Numbered from the stretch's first letter, positions 1-6,810 are shown. The stretch: DNA of 10,098 bases from CAYTET01 sp964436975 (GCA_964436975.1 CAYTET010000061.1:1-10098), one strand, 5' to 3'. Made by a program: numbers and translations. Notes: generated by a model not told the origin, from the sequence alone.

Positions 1-100
1 TACGCGGAATCTGGGTATAGATCATGATGATGGTCAGCGTGACCACCAAAAAGATAGAGATTATCGATCTTACCAGTCGCCCCAGGATATATTTACCCAT
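1..100 (-). CDS. oppB: Oligopeptide ABC transporter permease OppB, N-terminal fragment
   Basis: Only the first 33 codons are present; the gene continues beyond the left edge. The start ATG (bases 98-100) follows a GGAGGAAAAG Shine-Dalgarno region. The peptide begins MGKYILGRLVRSII, then a hydrophobic first transmembrane helix (residues about 11-29), then YTQIPR. This is the usual opening of OppB/DppB-type permeases of Firmicutes, where a basic amphipathic start and one helix precede an IPR motif. In the family OppB pairs with OppC to form the membrane channel for oligopeptides delivered by OppA. It lies 115 bp downstream of an oppA-type gene on the same strand, which strongly supports the call. 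DppB or another peptide/nickel permease subfamily cannot be excluded from so short a fragment. Confidence 0.82.
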   Translation of the reverse strand, partial: MGKYILGRLVRSIISIFLVVTLTIIMIYTQIPR

Positions 101-140
101 CTGTCTTTTCCTCCTTATCGCCCCATAAAGCATTATACAG

Positions 141-173
141 ATTAAGGGATTGAAAACTGCTCAATCCCTTAAT
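141..173 (-). promoter_or_regulatory. Intercistronic 13-bp stem-loop between oppA and oppB
   Basis: A perfect inverted repeat with 13-bp arms (141-153 and 161-173) encloses a 7-nt loop. It lies 43 bp after the oppA stop and 40 bp before the oppB start. It is not followed by a U-run on either strand, so it does not look like a strong factor-independent terminator. In opp operons such hairpins are known to protect the 3' end of the abundant oppA message or reduce read-through into permease genes; that role is inferred here. A TATAAT hexamer on the minus strand (133-138) just after the hairpin could be a -10 element giving oppB its own weak promoter, but no convincing -35 was found. Confidence 0.6.
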
Positions 174-215
174 CCGTAATTAATTTACCGAATAATAATC
201 TGAAACAAGTCTAGC

Positions 216-2189
216 TTACTTTGACCAGGCAGCGTAAGCGGTATTGTACTGTTCTTCAGTGACAATATCTTCCTGGACCTTCATAAACTTATACTTGTAT
301 TCGCCGGTACCGGCAACGGAGTAGGCACGGGTAAACGGAACAACCTTGGAAACACGCTCGCCACGAGTCTGCATCTGCATCGGAATGAAGATAGCCTTGG
401 CAACCAGATAGGCATCAGCTTCGGCATAGGCCTCATAGCGCTTATCCATATCATCGGTGATTGCATCAGCCGCTTCAATCATTGCGGTATATTCGGCTAA
501 GCCGGATTCCGTAATGGCAGCATCGTTGGAAGCTTTAACAGCATCAGACTGCATAGCATACTCAGCAGTTTCCTGGCCATACAGACCTAAAACAGTCATA
601 TAGTAGCCATTCTTGCAGCTGTAGATATCCGCAAACGTCTTAGGATCGGAGAAGTCCGGGCCCCAGCCGCCGGCTGTATTGATATCATAATCGCAGGTTG
701 CAGCATCTAGATTGTAGAAGCAGGTGTTCATGACATCTTCACGCGGTTTGGAAATCGCATTGATGATGATCTGACCATCCGTGTTGTCAGAAATGGACTT
801 GACCATGGAAGCGGCACGGTTCTTGTAGATATCAGAGCCATCGCCGATGTACGGCATATCCAGGGTGACCGGGAAGACAACGCCTTCAGCCTTGGCGGCT
901 TCGATATAAGCTAAAGCCTTTTCCTTGCTGAGGAACGGGTCCTGACCATCAGCCAGGCTGATGTCAGTGCCGGTCAGTTTGTCATAAGCAGCAGTGACTA
1001 AGCTGCCGTAAGTCTTGCCGTCTGAGGTGGAAACCAGCTCAGGGACACCGTCAAAGTTACGTAAAGTAGCCGTGGCAACTTCAGTGGTCATTGACTGGGT
1101 CAGATAGGCAACACGATCCAAAGCGCTTAACAGAGCATTGCGGAAATTGGCATTGCGGACAGCCTTGGTGGTATTCTCTCTTTCGCCGTTGGCATTGGCC
1201 AGCTTTTCAGCAGTGGTCCAGCCTTCGGAATACTTTAAGCGGTTCAGGTTCAGGTTCATACCGAAAGCATAGCTGTTGCTCATGGAAACGGTGACCTTGC
1301 CTTCATACTTGGTCTTGTAATCATTGTAATCAGTCCAGGCGGCATTCAGAGCGGATAAGCTGTAAGTGCCGTTTTCAAAACCCTTGATGACTGAATAGCT
1401 GTCAGAGCCATCATCATAAATCAGGGTAATGGTATCCAGGAAAACGTTGCCCTTATCCCAGTAGTTGGCGTTCTTGGTCAGAACCTGCTTGGACTTGGCA
1501 TCATTGGTGGTCAGGATATACGGTCCGTTGTACAGGATTGAATCAACAGTACCGCTGCCGAATGAACAATTGTTGACATCCGGAGCACCCAACTTGCAGC
1601 CGGTACCCTTTGACTCAAGGAATTCCTTATTGACCGGATACATAATGGTATAGGTAAACAGCGTATAGAAATACGGGCAGGAACCGGTCAGTGTGTAGAC
1701 CAGGGTGTAATCATCCGTGGCTTTGACACCGACTTCGTCAAATGAGCACAGACCATTTTCATAGTCGGCCAGCTTGGCGATGAACGGATCGACGACCGTC
1801 ATGGTCTGGGAATCAAAATCAGCTGCATGCTGCAGACCGGTTAAGAAATCCTGGGCCGTGGTCTCGGCATAGACTTCGCCTTCAGCGGTAACCCACTGAA
1901 CGCCCTTGCGCAGATGGAAGGTCCATTCTGACGCATCAGAGTTGGACTCCCAGGATTCGGCAACAGCGCCGATATAAGCACCCTTGGAGTCGTTTTCAAG
2001 TAAACCTTCAACCAGGTTTACGTTGATTTCATGGTCATTGGCTTTGTTGGTTACGACGTAGTCCATGTTATCAATGTCCTCATCGTAGACGTAGGTATAG
2101 GTGGTAACTAACTTGGAACCACTGTCACCGCACGCCACTAAGCCGAAAACCATGAAGACGGTTAATAAAGCAATAAGTAACTTCTTCAT
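216..2189 (-). CDS. oppA: Peptide ABC transporter substrate-binding lipoprotein (OppA family, SBP_bac_5)
   Basis: This 657-aa protein is the extracytoplasmic receptor of an oligopeptide importer; it captures peptides outside the membrane and hands them to the permeases. Residues 1-20 form a lipoprotein signal peptide with lipobox LVAC, so Cys20 should be lipidated. Family 5 solute-binding hallmarks are visible: AVAESWE followed by WTFHLRKGVQW near residues 77-100, YNGPYIL near 219, and GGWGPDFSDPKTFADIY near 510. The length is above the roughly 540-600 aa of classical OppA but matches large Firmicute paralogues. A GGGAGAAAA Shine-Dalgarno sits just before the ATG, and no alternative start precedes the signal peptide. 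The downstream oppB fragment confirms the transport context. Exact ligand preference (oligopeptide, dipeptide, peptide pheromone) cannot be read from the sequence. Confidence 0.93.
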   Translation of the reverse strand: MKKLLIALLTVFMVFGLVACGDSGSKLVTTYTYVYDEDIDNMDYVVTNKANDHEINVNLVEGLLENDSKGAYIGAVAESWESNSDASEWTFHLRKGVQWVTAEGEVYAETTAQDFLTGLQHAADFDSQTMTVVDPFIAKLADYENGLCSFDEVGVKATDDYTLVYTLTGSCPYFYTLFTYTIMYPVNKEFLESKGTGCKLGAPDVNNCSFGSGTVDSILYNGPYILTTNDAKSKQVLTKNANYWDKGNVFLDTITLIYDDGSDSYSVIKGFENGTYSLSALNAAWTDYNDYKTKYEGKVTVSMSNSYAFGMNLNLNRLKYSEGWTTAEKLANANGERENTTKAVRNANFRNALLSALDRVAYLTQSMTTEVATATLRNFDGVPELVSTSDGKTYGSLVTAAYDKLTGTDISLADGQDPFLSKEKALAYIEAAKAEGVVFPVTLDMPYIGDGSDIYKNRAASMVKSISDNTDGQIIINAISKPREDVMNTCFYNLDAATCDYDINTAGGWGPDFSDPKTFADIYSCKNGYYMTVLGLYGQETAEYAMQSDAVKASNDAAITESGLAEYTAMIEAADAITDDMDKRYEAYAEADAYLVAKAIFIPMQMQTRGERVSKVVPFTRAYSVAGTGEYKYKFMKVQEDIVTEEQYNTAYAAWSK

Positions 2190-2206
2190 AATTTTCTCCC
2201 TTCGCG

Positions 2207-2227
2207 AATAGAGAATCGCACTCTATT
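2207..2227 (-). promoter_or_regulatory. 5' leader hairpin of oppA mRNA
   Basis: Perfect 7-bp arms AATAGAG (2207-2213) and CTCTATT (2221-2227) enclose a 7-nt loop. The oppA promoter predicts transcription starting near 2228, so this hairpin would form at the very 5' end of the message and leave the Shine-Dalgarno free. Hairpins in that position are known to slow 5'-end-dependent mRNA decay; the function here is inferred. Confidence 0.5.
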
Positions 2228-2234
2228 ACCCTAT

Positions 2235-2263
2235 AATGTAATGCCACAGCAACACATTGTCAA
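2235..2263 (-). promoter_or_regulatory. Predicted sigma-A promoter of oppA
   Basis: On the minus strand a consensus TTGACA (2258-2263) is followed after exactly 17 bp by TACATT (2235-2240, 4 of 6 consensus positions). The start codon lies about 45 nt downstream of the -10. No other promoter-like pair in this leader is as good. Confidence 0.65.
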
Positions 2264-2315
2264 CATTTTTCATTCATGAAAATGTTTTCAAAAGTTCACA
2301 TGAAAGACACTTTCA
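2264..2315. promoter_or_regulatory. Cluster of A/T-rich palindromes upstream of the oppA -35 (possible operator region)
   Basis: Three inverted repeats sit immediately upstream of the -35 box. The first is an imperfect CATTTTTCAT / ATGAAAATG pair (2264-2284). The second is TGAAAA-TG-TTTTCA (2277-2290). The third is TGAAAG-ACA-CTTTCA (2301-2315). The last two share TGAAA/TTTCA half-sites with centres about 24 bp apart. Position and symmetry suggest regulator binding; the protein is unknown. The AT-rich character recalls CodY targets, but the match to the CodY consensus is poor. Confidence 0.35.
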
Positions 2316-2436
2316 CGGCCTTTTTTTCACATTTCGCAACAGAATTTGAATGACTCAGACAGAGCCGGGCGGGGGATGGCTTTTCCATCCTTATATATAA
2401 TATATGCCTCTGGCCCGGCGGGCGGCTATAGGCAGC

Positions 2437-2470
2437 AAAAAACACCGGAAGGCTGTCACACCTCCGGTGT
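2437..2470 (-). terminator. Rho-independent terminator of htpG
   Basis: Reading the minus strand, arm ACACCGGAGG (2461-2470) pairs with CCTTCCGGTGT (2442-2452, one bulged T) across a loop of about 8 nt, followed directly by six U residues (2437-2442). It lies 39 bp past the htpG stop codon. Confidence 0.88.
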
Positions 2471-2509
2471 CATTGAACAATAGACAGGCCTATCAGGGCC
2501 GGTTAGACG

Positions 2510-4414
2510 CTATTTGCTGGAAGCGACCATCAGATCGCAGATTTCGTTGGCATAGGCCACCGGATCATCGATGGCAAATCCTTCAATCAGCAGGGCCTGC
2601 TGGTACAGCAGATCGGAATACTTGCTGACAGCGCCCGGATCCTTTTCATAGACTTTCTGCAGCGCCGCAAATACCTCGTGTTTGGGGTTAATCTCCAAAA
2701 TCTTCTCCGCTTTGACATCCTTGCCTTCCGGTGTCTTGTTCAGAACCTTCTGCATTTCCATGGAAACGCCCTTGTCAGCCACCAGGCAGACCGGATGATT
2801 GGTCAGCCGGCTGGAAATCCGCACATCGCTGACTTTGCCGCTGAGGGCTTCCTTCATCTTGTCAAGCATCGGCTGGTTGGCCTTGGCTGTCTCTTCTTTT
2901 TCTTTCTTTTCGGTCTCGTCTTCCAGATCAACATCGGCATTCTGGACTGACTTGAACTCTTTTTTATCATAATCATGCATAATCGTCAGGGCGAACTCAT
3001 CGACATCGTCCATCAGATACAGCACTTCATAGCCCTTGGCCAGAATCTTGTCAATCTGGGGCAGCTGCTTGATCTGCTCGATGGACTTGCCGGTGCAGTA
3101 GTAGATTTCCTTCTGCTCCGGCTTCATTCTTTCGCTGTATTCCTTCAGGGTGACATATTTGTCTTCCTTGCTGGAATAATACAGCAGCAGATCGGCCAGC
3201 TCTTCCTTATTCATGCCGTAACTGTTATAAACGCTGAACTTCAGGCCCAGACCGAAATTCTTGAAGAACTTCTCATAGTTGTCCCGGTCTTTGGTCAGCA
3301 TCTCCACCAGCGCATTTTTAATTTTCTTGGTGATGGACTCGCGCAGCTGGGTAAGCTGCTTGTCCTGCTGCAGAATCTCACGTGAAATGTTCAGACTGAC
3401 ATCTTCGGTATCAACCAGGCCCTTGACAAAGCGGGCCCAGTCCGGCAGCAGGTCTTTGGCGTGGTCCATGATGAAGACCCCCTTGGAATAAAGCTGCAGA
3501 CCCGGTTCATACTCCTGGGCATAATAGTTAAACGGCACCTTGGAAGGAATAAACAGCAGCGCCTTGTATGACATGGTCCCTTCCAGCGAGTAATGAATAA
3601 CCTTGGCCGGAGCTTCCCAGTCATTGAATTTATCCTTGTAGAATTCGTTGTATTCTTCGGCCTTGATGCCCTTTTTATTGCGGCGCCACAGCGGCACCAT
3701 AGAATTAAGGGTCGTCAGTTCCTGATAGGATTCATATTCCGGATTGCCGTCCTTGTCCTTTTTGCCTTCTACCGGCCGGCTCTTTTCCACCATCATCTGA
3801 ATCGGATAGCGGACATAGTCGGAATACTTCTTGACCAGTTCCTGAATCTTGTAGGATTCCAGATATTCGTCATATTTGAAATCATCGTTGTTTTCCCGCA
3901 GATACAGGGTTATTTTGGTGCCGACCGATTCCTTATTGCTGGCTTCAATGGTATAGCCGTCCTGGCCGTCAGAAGTCCAGCGGTTGGCCGGCTGGTCCGG
4001 GGTCTTGGATTCGACTACCACCTTGGAGGCCACCATAAACGAGGAATAGAAGCCGACGCCAAACTGGCCGATGATATCCACATCCTTCTGCTTTTCATCA
4101 AGAGCCTTCTTGAAATCAGCCGAGCCGGAATGGGCAATGGTGCCAAGTTCGGTTTCCAGACCCTGCTTATCCATGCCGACGCCGTTATCCGTGATCGTCA
4201 GCGTACGGGCCGGCTTGTCTATTTCGATATCGATCTTTAACGGATCGGAAGAAGCATAGCTGGCATCCGTCAGAGACAGGTAATGTCTTTTATCCAGGGC
4301 ATCCGACGCGTTGGAAATAAGTTCGCGCAGAAAAATCTCCCGATTTGTGTAAATAGAATTAATCATTAAATCAAGCAGCCGTTTTGATTCGGTCTTAAAT
4401 TGTTTTTTAGCCAT
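2510..4414 (-). CDS. htpG: Molecular chaperone HtpG (bacterial Hsp90)
   Basis: This 634-aa protein is a cytoplasmic ATP-dependent dimeric chaperone for late folding of client proteins under stress. The length matches bacterial HtpG. The N-terminal GHKL ATPase domain shows RELISNASDALDK (catalytic-type Glu31 and Mg-coordinating Asn35), DNGVGM (Asp76, adenine contact) and GQFGVGFYS (116-124, ATP lid). The middle domain contains LYSKGVFIMD and SLNISREILQQ, which holds the conserved Arg that contacts ATP gamma-phosphate. A highly charged stretch (DLEDETEKKEKEE) precedes the C-terminal dimerisation domain. The start is fixed by an in-frame TGA three codons upstream of the ATG; the AAGGAG Shine-Dalgarno is 11 nt away, slightly long. 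The gene has its own promoter, operator and terminator, so it is probably monocistronic. Confidence 0.97.
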   Translation of the reverse strand: MAKKQFKTESKRLLDLMINSIYTNREIFLRELISNASDALDKRHYLSLTDASYASSDPLKIDIEIDKPARTLTITDNGVGMDKQGLETELGTIAHSGSADFKKALDEKQKDVDIIGQFGVGFYSSFMVASKVVVESKTPDQPANRWTSDGQDGYTIEASNKESVGTKITLYLRENNDDFKYDEYLESYKIQELVKKYSDYVRYPIQMMVEKSRPVEGKKDKDGNPEYESYQELTTLNSMVPLWRRNKKGIKAEEYNEFYKDKFNDWEAPAKVIHYSLEGTMSYKALLFIPSKVPFNYYAQEYEPGLQLYSKGVFIMDHAKDLLPDWARFVKGLVDTEDVSLNISREILQQDKQLTQLRESITKKIKNALVEMLTKDRDNYEKFFKNFGLGLKFSVYNSYGMNKEELADLLLYYSSKEDKYVTLKEYSERMKPEQKEIYYCTGKSIEQIKQLPQIDKILAKGYEVLYLMDDVDEFALTIMHDYDKKEFKSVQNADVDLEDETEKKEKEETAKANQPMLDKMKEALSGKVSDVRISSRLTNHPVCLVADKGVSMEMQKVLNKTPEGKDVKAEKILEINPKHEVFAALQKVYEKDPGAVSKYSDLLYQQALLIEGFAIDDPVAYANEICDLMVASSK

Positions 4415-4432
4415 TTGCCGTCAATCTCCTTT

Positions 4433-4459
4433 TTAGCACTCTTTGCTTGTGACTGCTAA
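4433..4459 (-). promoter_or_regulatory. CIRCE operator (HrcA binding site) of htpG
   Basis: Arm TTAGCACTC (4433-4441), a 9-bp spacer (4442-4450), and arm GACTGCTAA (4451-4459) match the CIRCE consensus (TTAGCACTC, N9, GAGTGCTAA) with a single mismatch and exact spacing. It lies directly between the promoter and the Shine-Dalgarno, covering the expected transcription start, as CIRCE does in groE and hrcA-dnaK operons. HrcA would repress htpG until heat or misfolded protein titrates GroEL. The hrcA gene itself is not in this window. Confidence 0.9.
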
Positions 4460-4460
4460 C

Positions 4461-4489
4461 ATTGTAGTACACCGTCTGCTAAATTGCAA
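4461..4489 (-). promoter_or_regulatory. Predicted sigma-A promoter of htpG
   Basis: Minus strand TTGCAA (4484-4489, 4 of 6 consensus positions), a 17-bp spacer, and TACAAT (4461-4466, 5 of 6). Transcription would start near 4454, inside the CIRCE element, which supports both calls. Confidence 0.75.
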
Positions 4490-4573
4490 TAGAAACCCGT
4501 TTTTATTCGTTTCCAGCCCTTTTTGGCCCAAAACCAGGCCAAAGATCCGCCTTCTTCAGTCCGGCCGGCCACC

Positions 4574-4594
4574 AAAAAAGGCCGGGCGGCCTTT
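4574..4594 (-). terminator. Rho-independent terminator of the WYL regulator/YcxB-like operon
   Basis: On the minus strand, AAAGGCC and GGCCTTT form a 7-bp stem with a 4-nt GCCC loop, followed by U residues (4574-4579, partly within the stem). It begins immediately after the TAG stop of the upstream gene. Confidence 0.85.
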
Positions 4595-5146
4595 CTATTC
4601 AATATTGAGCAGATGCTTGAATTCAGCGGTCTGCTTTTCATCCATAACCCGCTTGGGAACAACCAGATTGGCGGCCGGCTTATGAATCTCAATATACCAG
4701 GCCTTATCGGCTTCCAGAACTTCTCTTCTTTCCGTTATCCGCATGGCCCCGTTGGTCGAGGCGCCTTTCCATTTGAAAGTCTTCTCGTTGATTTCCAGCG
4801 TGATCTCACTGATCCGGCTGCCGTTTTTCTTCAGTTCCTTTTTCAGATCATGTTTGACAAAGCCCCGCCGCAGCGCCGGCACCAGAAAGATGAAGACGAC
4901 GGATACCAGCAGCATGATGAAAGTCGAGAAGACCGCTGTCATATGCGAGGCGATATCATCTTCCACTGTCGAAGTATAAGCCCGGTAGAACTGATAGCCC
5001 ATATACAGGGCCAGGATGACCGCCAGCACGATATAGATCGTCCGGGTCGATTTAACATCCCGCTTAAAATCCTCATTGTGCGTGCGGACATAGTAGAGAT
5101 AATCAAACAGCTCCTGCGGAGTATTGGTGTATTTAATCGTCATCAT
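4595..5146 (-). CDS. YcxB-like membrane protein (two transmembrane helices)
   Basis: This 183-aa protein has a soluble N-terminal segment, two hydrophobic helices at about residues 37-57 and 70-92, a basic stretch (RRGFVKHDLKKELKK), and a cytoplasmic beta-rich C-terminal domain ending in WYIEIHKPAANLVVPKRVM. That layout, especially the VPKR motif near the end, resembles the YcxB-like family, whose function is not established. The ATG at 5146 is preceded by AAGGAG; a second ATG follows immediately and could also be used. The start overlaps the upstream regulator stop as ATGA, so translation is likely coupled. Sharing an operon with a WYL regulator suggests it is made under the same control. 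No enzymatic motif is seen. Confidence 0.72.
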   Translation of the reverse strand: MMTIKYTNTPQELFDYLYYVRTHNEDFKRDVKSTRTIYIVLAVILALYMGYQFYRAYTSTVEDDIASHMTAVFSTFIMLLVSVVFIFLVPALRRGFVKHDLKKELKKNGSRISEITLEINEKTFKWKGASTNGAMRITERREVLEADKAWYIEIHKPAANLVVPKRVMDEKQTAEFKHLLNIE

Positions 5147-6153
5147 TGCGGGTTCTCCTTTGACGTCTGGTTTATTGTATCATCAATCGGCACACTGGCA
5201 ATAACTTCTTTGAGAAACGCAATCATCCGCCGCTGGACTGAAGCCGGTTTGGCGATGCGGATATTGCCGCCGAATTTGACAATCCAACTGAAGAAGGTAT
5301 CGGTGATCATCGCCTTGACACTGATCTTGAATTCTTCGCTGTTACTGCTGATCAAAGACATCTCCCGGCCGAACTGATCCTGCACCTCGCCGGCAAATTT
5401 AGTTTTGCAGATAAGTTCCACCCTTTCGGCTTCACCGGAAAACATCTGGATCATCTGCTCCATGTACTTATTGATATCCAGATTCACGCGCTGATGATTG
5501 GTATCATGCAGCTGGATGTTTTCCATTTTATCCAGCCGGTAATGATTGAAATTTTTGTATTTCTCATTATAGCCAATCAGGTAATAGCGGTCCTGGTTCC
5601 AGATCATGTCATAAGGAATCAGATCGTAATTCTTATCACGGTAGTTCTTCTTGCCCTCGATGCTGCTGTCAAAGTAGCGGAAGGTGATGGCTTTGTGCTG
5701 TTCAAGGGCGTTTTGAATGGCGTCAACATTATAAATGATCTGCTCATTGTCCGCTTTATTGTGAGTGTAGTTCAGCGTCGGCCGCATGGCCTTGGCGTCA
5801 TAGTCATTGGTCATGGAAAGGAGCTTGCCGATGATTAGCTCCGTTTTGGAAGAGGTCACAAAATTAGCAGCCATCACGGCATCGGCCAGCAGGCGCAGTT
5901 CGGCTTTATCGAAAATGTCACTGTTTAGATAATAGCCGCTCTGGTCGGCGGCTCTGACCGAATTGATGTCATAGCCGGCTTTCTGCAAAGCGGAAATGTC
6001 ATCATAGATGGTCTTGCGCTCCGCCTCGATGCCCTGATCGCTCAGCATCTGGATGATCTGCGAAGCATTCAGGGGATGGTCGGGATTGCTGGCGTGCTGC
6101 AGATACTTCAGCTCATAGAGCAATCTTATCTTGTTGCTGCCTTTGTTTTTCAT
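5143..6153 (-). CDS. WYL-domain transcriptional regulator (HTH-WYL)
   Basis: This 336-aa protein combines an N-terminal winged helix-turn-helix (residues about 8-66, with LNASQIIQMLSDQGIEAERKTIYDDI typical of HTH_11/DeoR-like regulators, given here in part) with a C-terminal WYL domain. The WYL core is visible as NQDRYYLIGYNEKYKNFNHY followed by RLDKM (about 187-210); the name-giving W-Y-L is Y-Y-L here, a common variant, and the conserved Arg in YRLD (206) is present. WYL domains are thought to sense small ligands or nucleic acid fragments. Start ATG 6153 has GGAGG seven bases upstream. It overlaps the YcxB-like gene by 4 nt. A palindrome next to its promoter suggests autoregulation. There are no phage-defence or CRISPR genes nearby, so a housekeeping role is more likely. 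Confidence 0.88.
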   Translation of the reverse strand: MKNKGSNKIRLLYELKYLQHASNPDHPLNASQIIQMLSDQGIEAERKTIYDDISALQKAGYDINSVRAADQSGYYLNSDIFDKAELRLLADAVMAANFVTSSKTELIIGKLLSMTNDYDAKAMRPTLNYTHNKADNEQIIYNVDAIQNALEQHKAITFRYFDSSIEGKKNYRDKNYDLIPYDMIWNQDRYYLIGYNEKYKNFNHYRLDKMENIQLHDTNHQRVNLDINKYMEQMIQMFSGEAERVELICKTKFAGEVQDQFGREMSLISSNSEEFKISVKAMITDTFFSWIVKFGGNIRIAKPASVQRRMIAFLKEVIASVPIDDTINQTSKENPQ

Positions 6154-6176
6154 GGTCAGGCCTCCGGTCTGAGCAT

Positions 6177-6185
6177 ATTATATCA
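6177..6185 (-). promoter_or_regulatory. Extended -10 promoter of the WYL regulator operon
   Basis: The minus strand reads TGATATAAT: a perfect TATAAT (6177-6182) with the TGn extension (6183-6185), lying 23 bp upstream of the regulator ATG. The hexamer 17 bp upstream (TGTCCA) is a weak -35, as is usual for extended -10 promoters. Confidence 0.7.
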
Positions 6186-6207
6186 CCTGTCCAATTATTT
6201 GGACAGG
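6186..6207. promoter_or_regulatory. 22-bp palindromic operator candidate between divergent genes
   Basis: Perfect 9-bp arms CCTGTCCAA (6186-6194) and TTGGACAGG (6199-6207) flank a TTAT centre. It directly abuts the extended -10 of the WYL regulator and covers its spacer/-35 zone, so a bound protein would block RNA polymerase. The obvious candidate ligand is the WYL regulator itself; control of the divergent membrane gene is also possible. No U-run follows in either direction, so it is not a terminator. Confidence 0.65.
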
Positions 6208-6257
6208 GCCAGAGGGCCCGCAGCGTTAAATTTACCGTGGGCAAGGAGGAAACCACC

Positions 6258-6785
6258 ATGAAAAAAGCTTACTGCCTGCTGTTTGTTTACGCGCTGACCC
6301 TTCTGGCGGCCGGCCTGACGGTTAACGGTCATCACCTTAGTGCCGCCTTTGTTTTAGCCGGCTGTCTGATTCTGCTGGCGCTGGCAGCTTCGGCTTGTCA
6401 TGGTCTTTGGCCGGGTTTTCTCTGCCCATTTCTGACAGTTCTGGCCGCCATCACGGCTAATTTCAATATCCTAAGAGCCAATCTGACGGCAGCGGTCCTG
6501 TATCTTGCCATCATGGCTGTTCAGACGGCTGCGGCCGGCCTGCTGACCGGTCTGCCCCGCCGCAAACGGCAGCGGCTGGCCGGATTCATGCTGGCGGCCG
6601 GCTCCGGACTGGCAGCATCCGCCCTGGCGGCCCATCTTCTGCTGGCCGGCTGCACCGGCACCGGGCTGATCAGTGAAGGCTGGCTGGCCATCAGCGCCGT
6701 TTCGATAATGCCGGTTTCTGCCGCACTGACCGTTCTTTTTCCCAAAGCCGCTTCCATAACCGCCTATATTGTGAAAACGTCTTAA
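6258..6785 (+). CDS. Uncharacterised multi-pass membrane protein
   Basis: This 175-aa, very hydrophobic and alanine/leucine-rich protein is not one I recognise. Hydrophobic segments lie at about residues 5-22, 28-47, 50-68, 74-98, 107-131 and 141-163, giving about six predicted helices. The basic loop RRKRQR (101-106) should be cytoplasmic. Size and topology are like substrate-binding S components of ECF transporters, but no S-component signature is seen, so this is only a resemblance. ATG 6258 is chosen because GGAGGA lies seven bases upstream; a GTG at 6237 would add seven residues but places the Shine-Dalgarno inside the coding region. It is divergent from the WYL regulator across the palindrome at 6186-6207. 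No good promoter of its own was found. Confidence 0.75.
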   Translation: MKKAYCLLFVYALTLLAAGLTVNGHHLSAAFVLAGCLILLALAASACHGLWPGFLCPFLTVLAAITANFNILRANLTAAVLYLAIMAVQTAAAGLLTGLPRRKRQRLAGFMLAAGSGLAASALAAHLLLAGCTGTGLISEGWLAISAVSIMPVSAALTVLFPKAASITAYIVKTS

Positions 6786-6804
6786 TTTTACACGCATTTT
6801 ACCT

Positions 6805-6810
6805 TATAAT
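6805..6810 (+). promoter_or_regulatory. -10 element of a predicted promoter for the small ORF/DUF2974 unit
   Basis: A perfect TATAAT lies 22 bp upstream of the 42-codon ORF and 19 bp after the stop of the membrane protein gene. The hexamer 17 bp upstream (TTAATT) is a weak -35. No terminator separates the preceding gene, so read-through from it is also possible. Confidence 0.5.

Larger units (their letters stand above)
2190..2509. other. Gene-free interval between htpG and oppA
   Basis: This 320-bp stretch holds the htpG terminator (2437-2470), the oppA promoter (2235-2263), a leader hairpin (2207-2227) and palindromes upstream of the promoter (2264-2315). The remaining part (about 2316-2436) contains a short GGATGG/CCATCC hairpin and an AT-rich TATATAATATAT run that I cannot assign. 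No credible coding region is seen. Confidence 0.7.

Noticed and set aside
2264..2298. CodY box upstream of oppA
   Set aside because: Peptide transporters are common CodY targets and the region is AT-rich, but the best alignment to the 15-bp CodY consensus has about six mismatches.
2374..2390. GGATGG/CCATCC hairpin as a terminator
   Set aside because: Only six base pairs, no U-run on either strand, and the htpG terminator lies nearby and is much stronger.
3593..4240. Long open frame on the plus strand inside htpG (and a similar one at 2975-3385)
   Set aside because: Antisense to an unambiguous htpG coding frame, no plausible ribosome binding site or recognisable domain; a shadow of codon bias.
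4523..5377. 284-codon open frame on the plus strand
   Set aside because: It runs antisense through the terminator, the YcxB-like gene and the end of the WYL gene, all of which have clear starts, Shine-Dalgarno sites and family features.
6237..6257. GTG start for the six-helix membrane protein
   Set aside because: The GGAGGA site lies between this GTG and the ATG at 6258, and the ATG gives a normal MKK-type membrane N-terminus.
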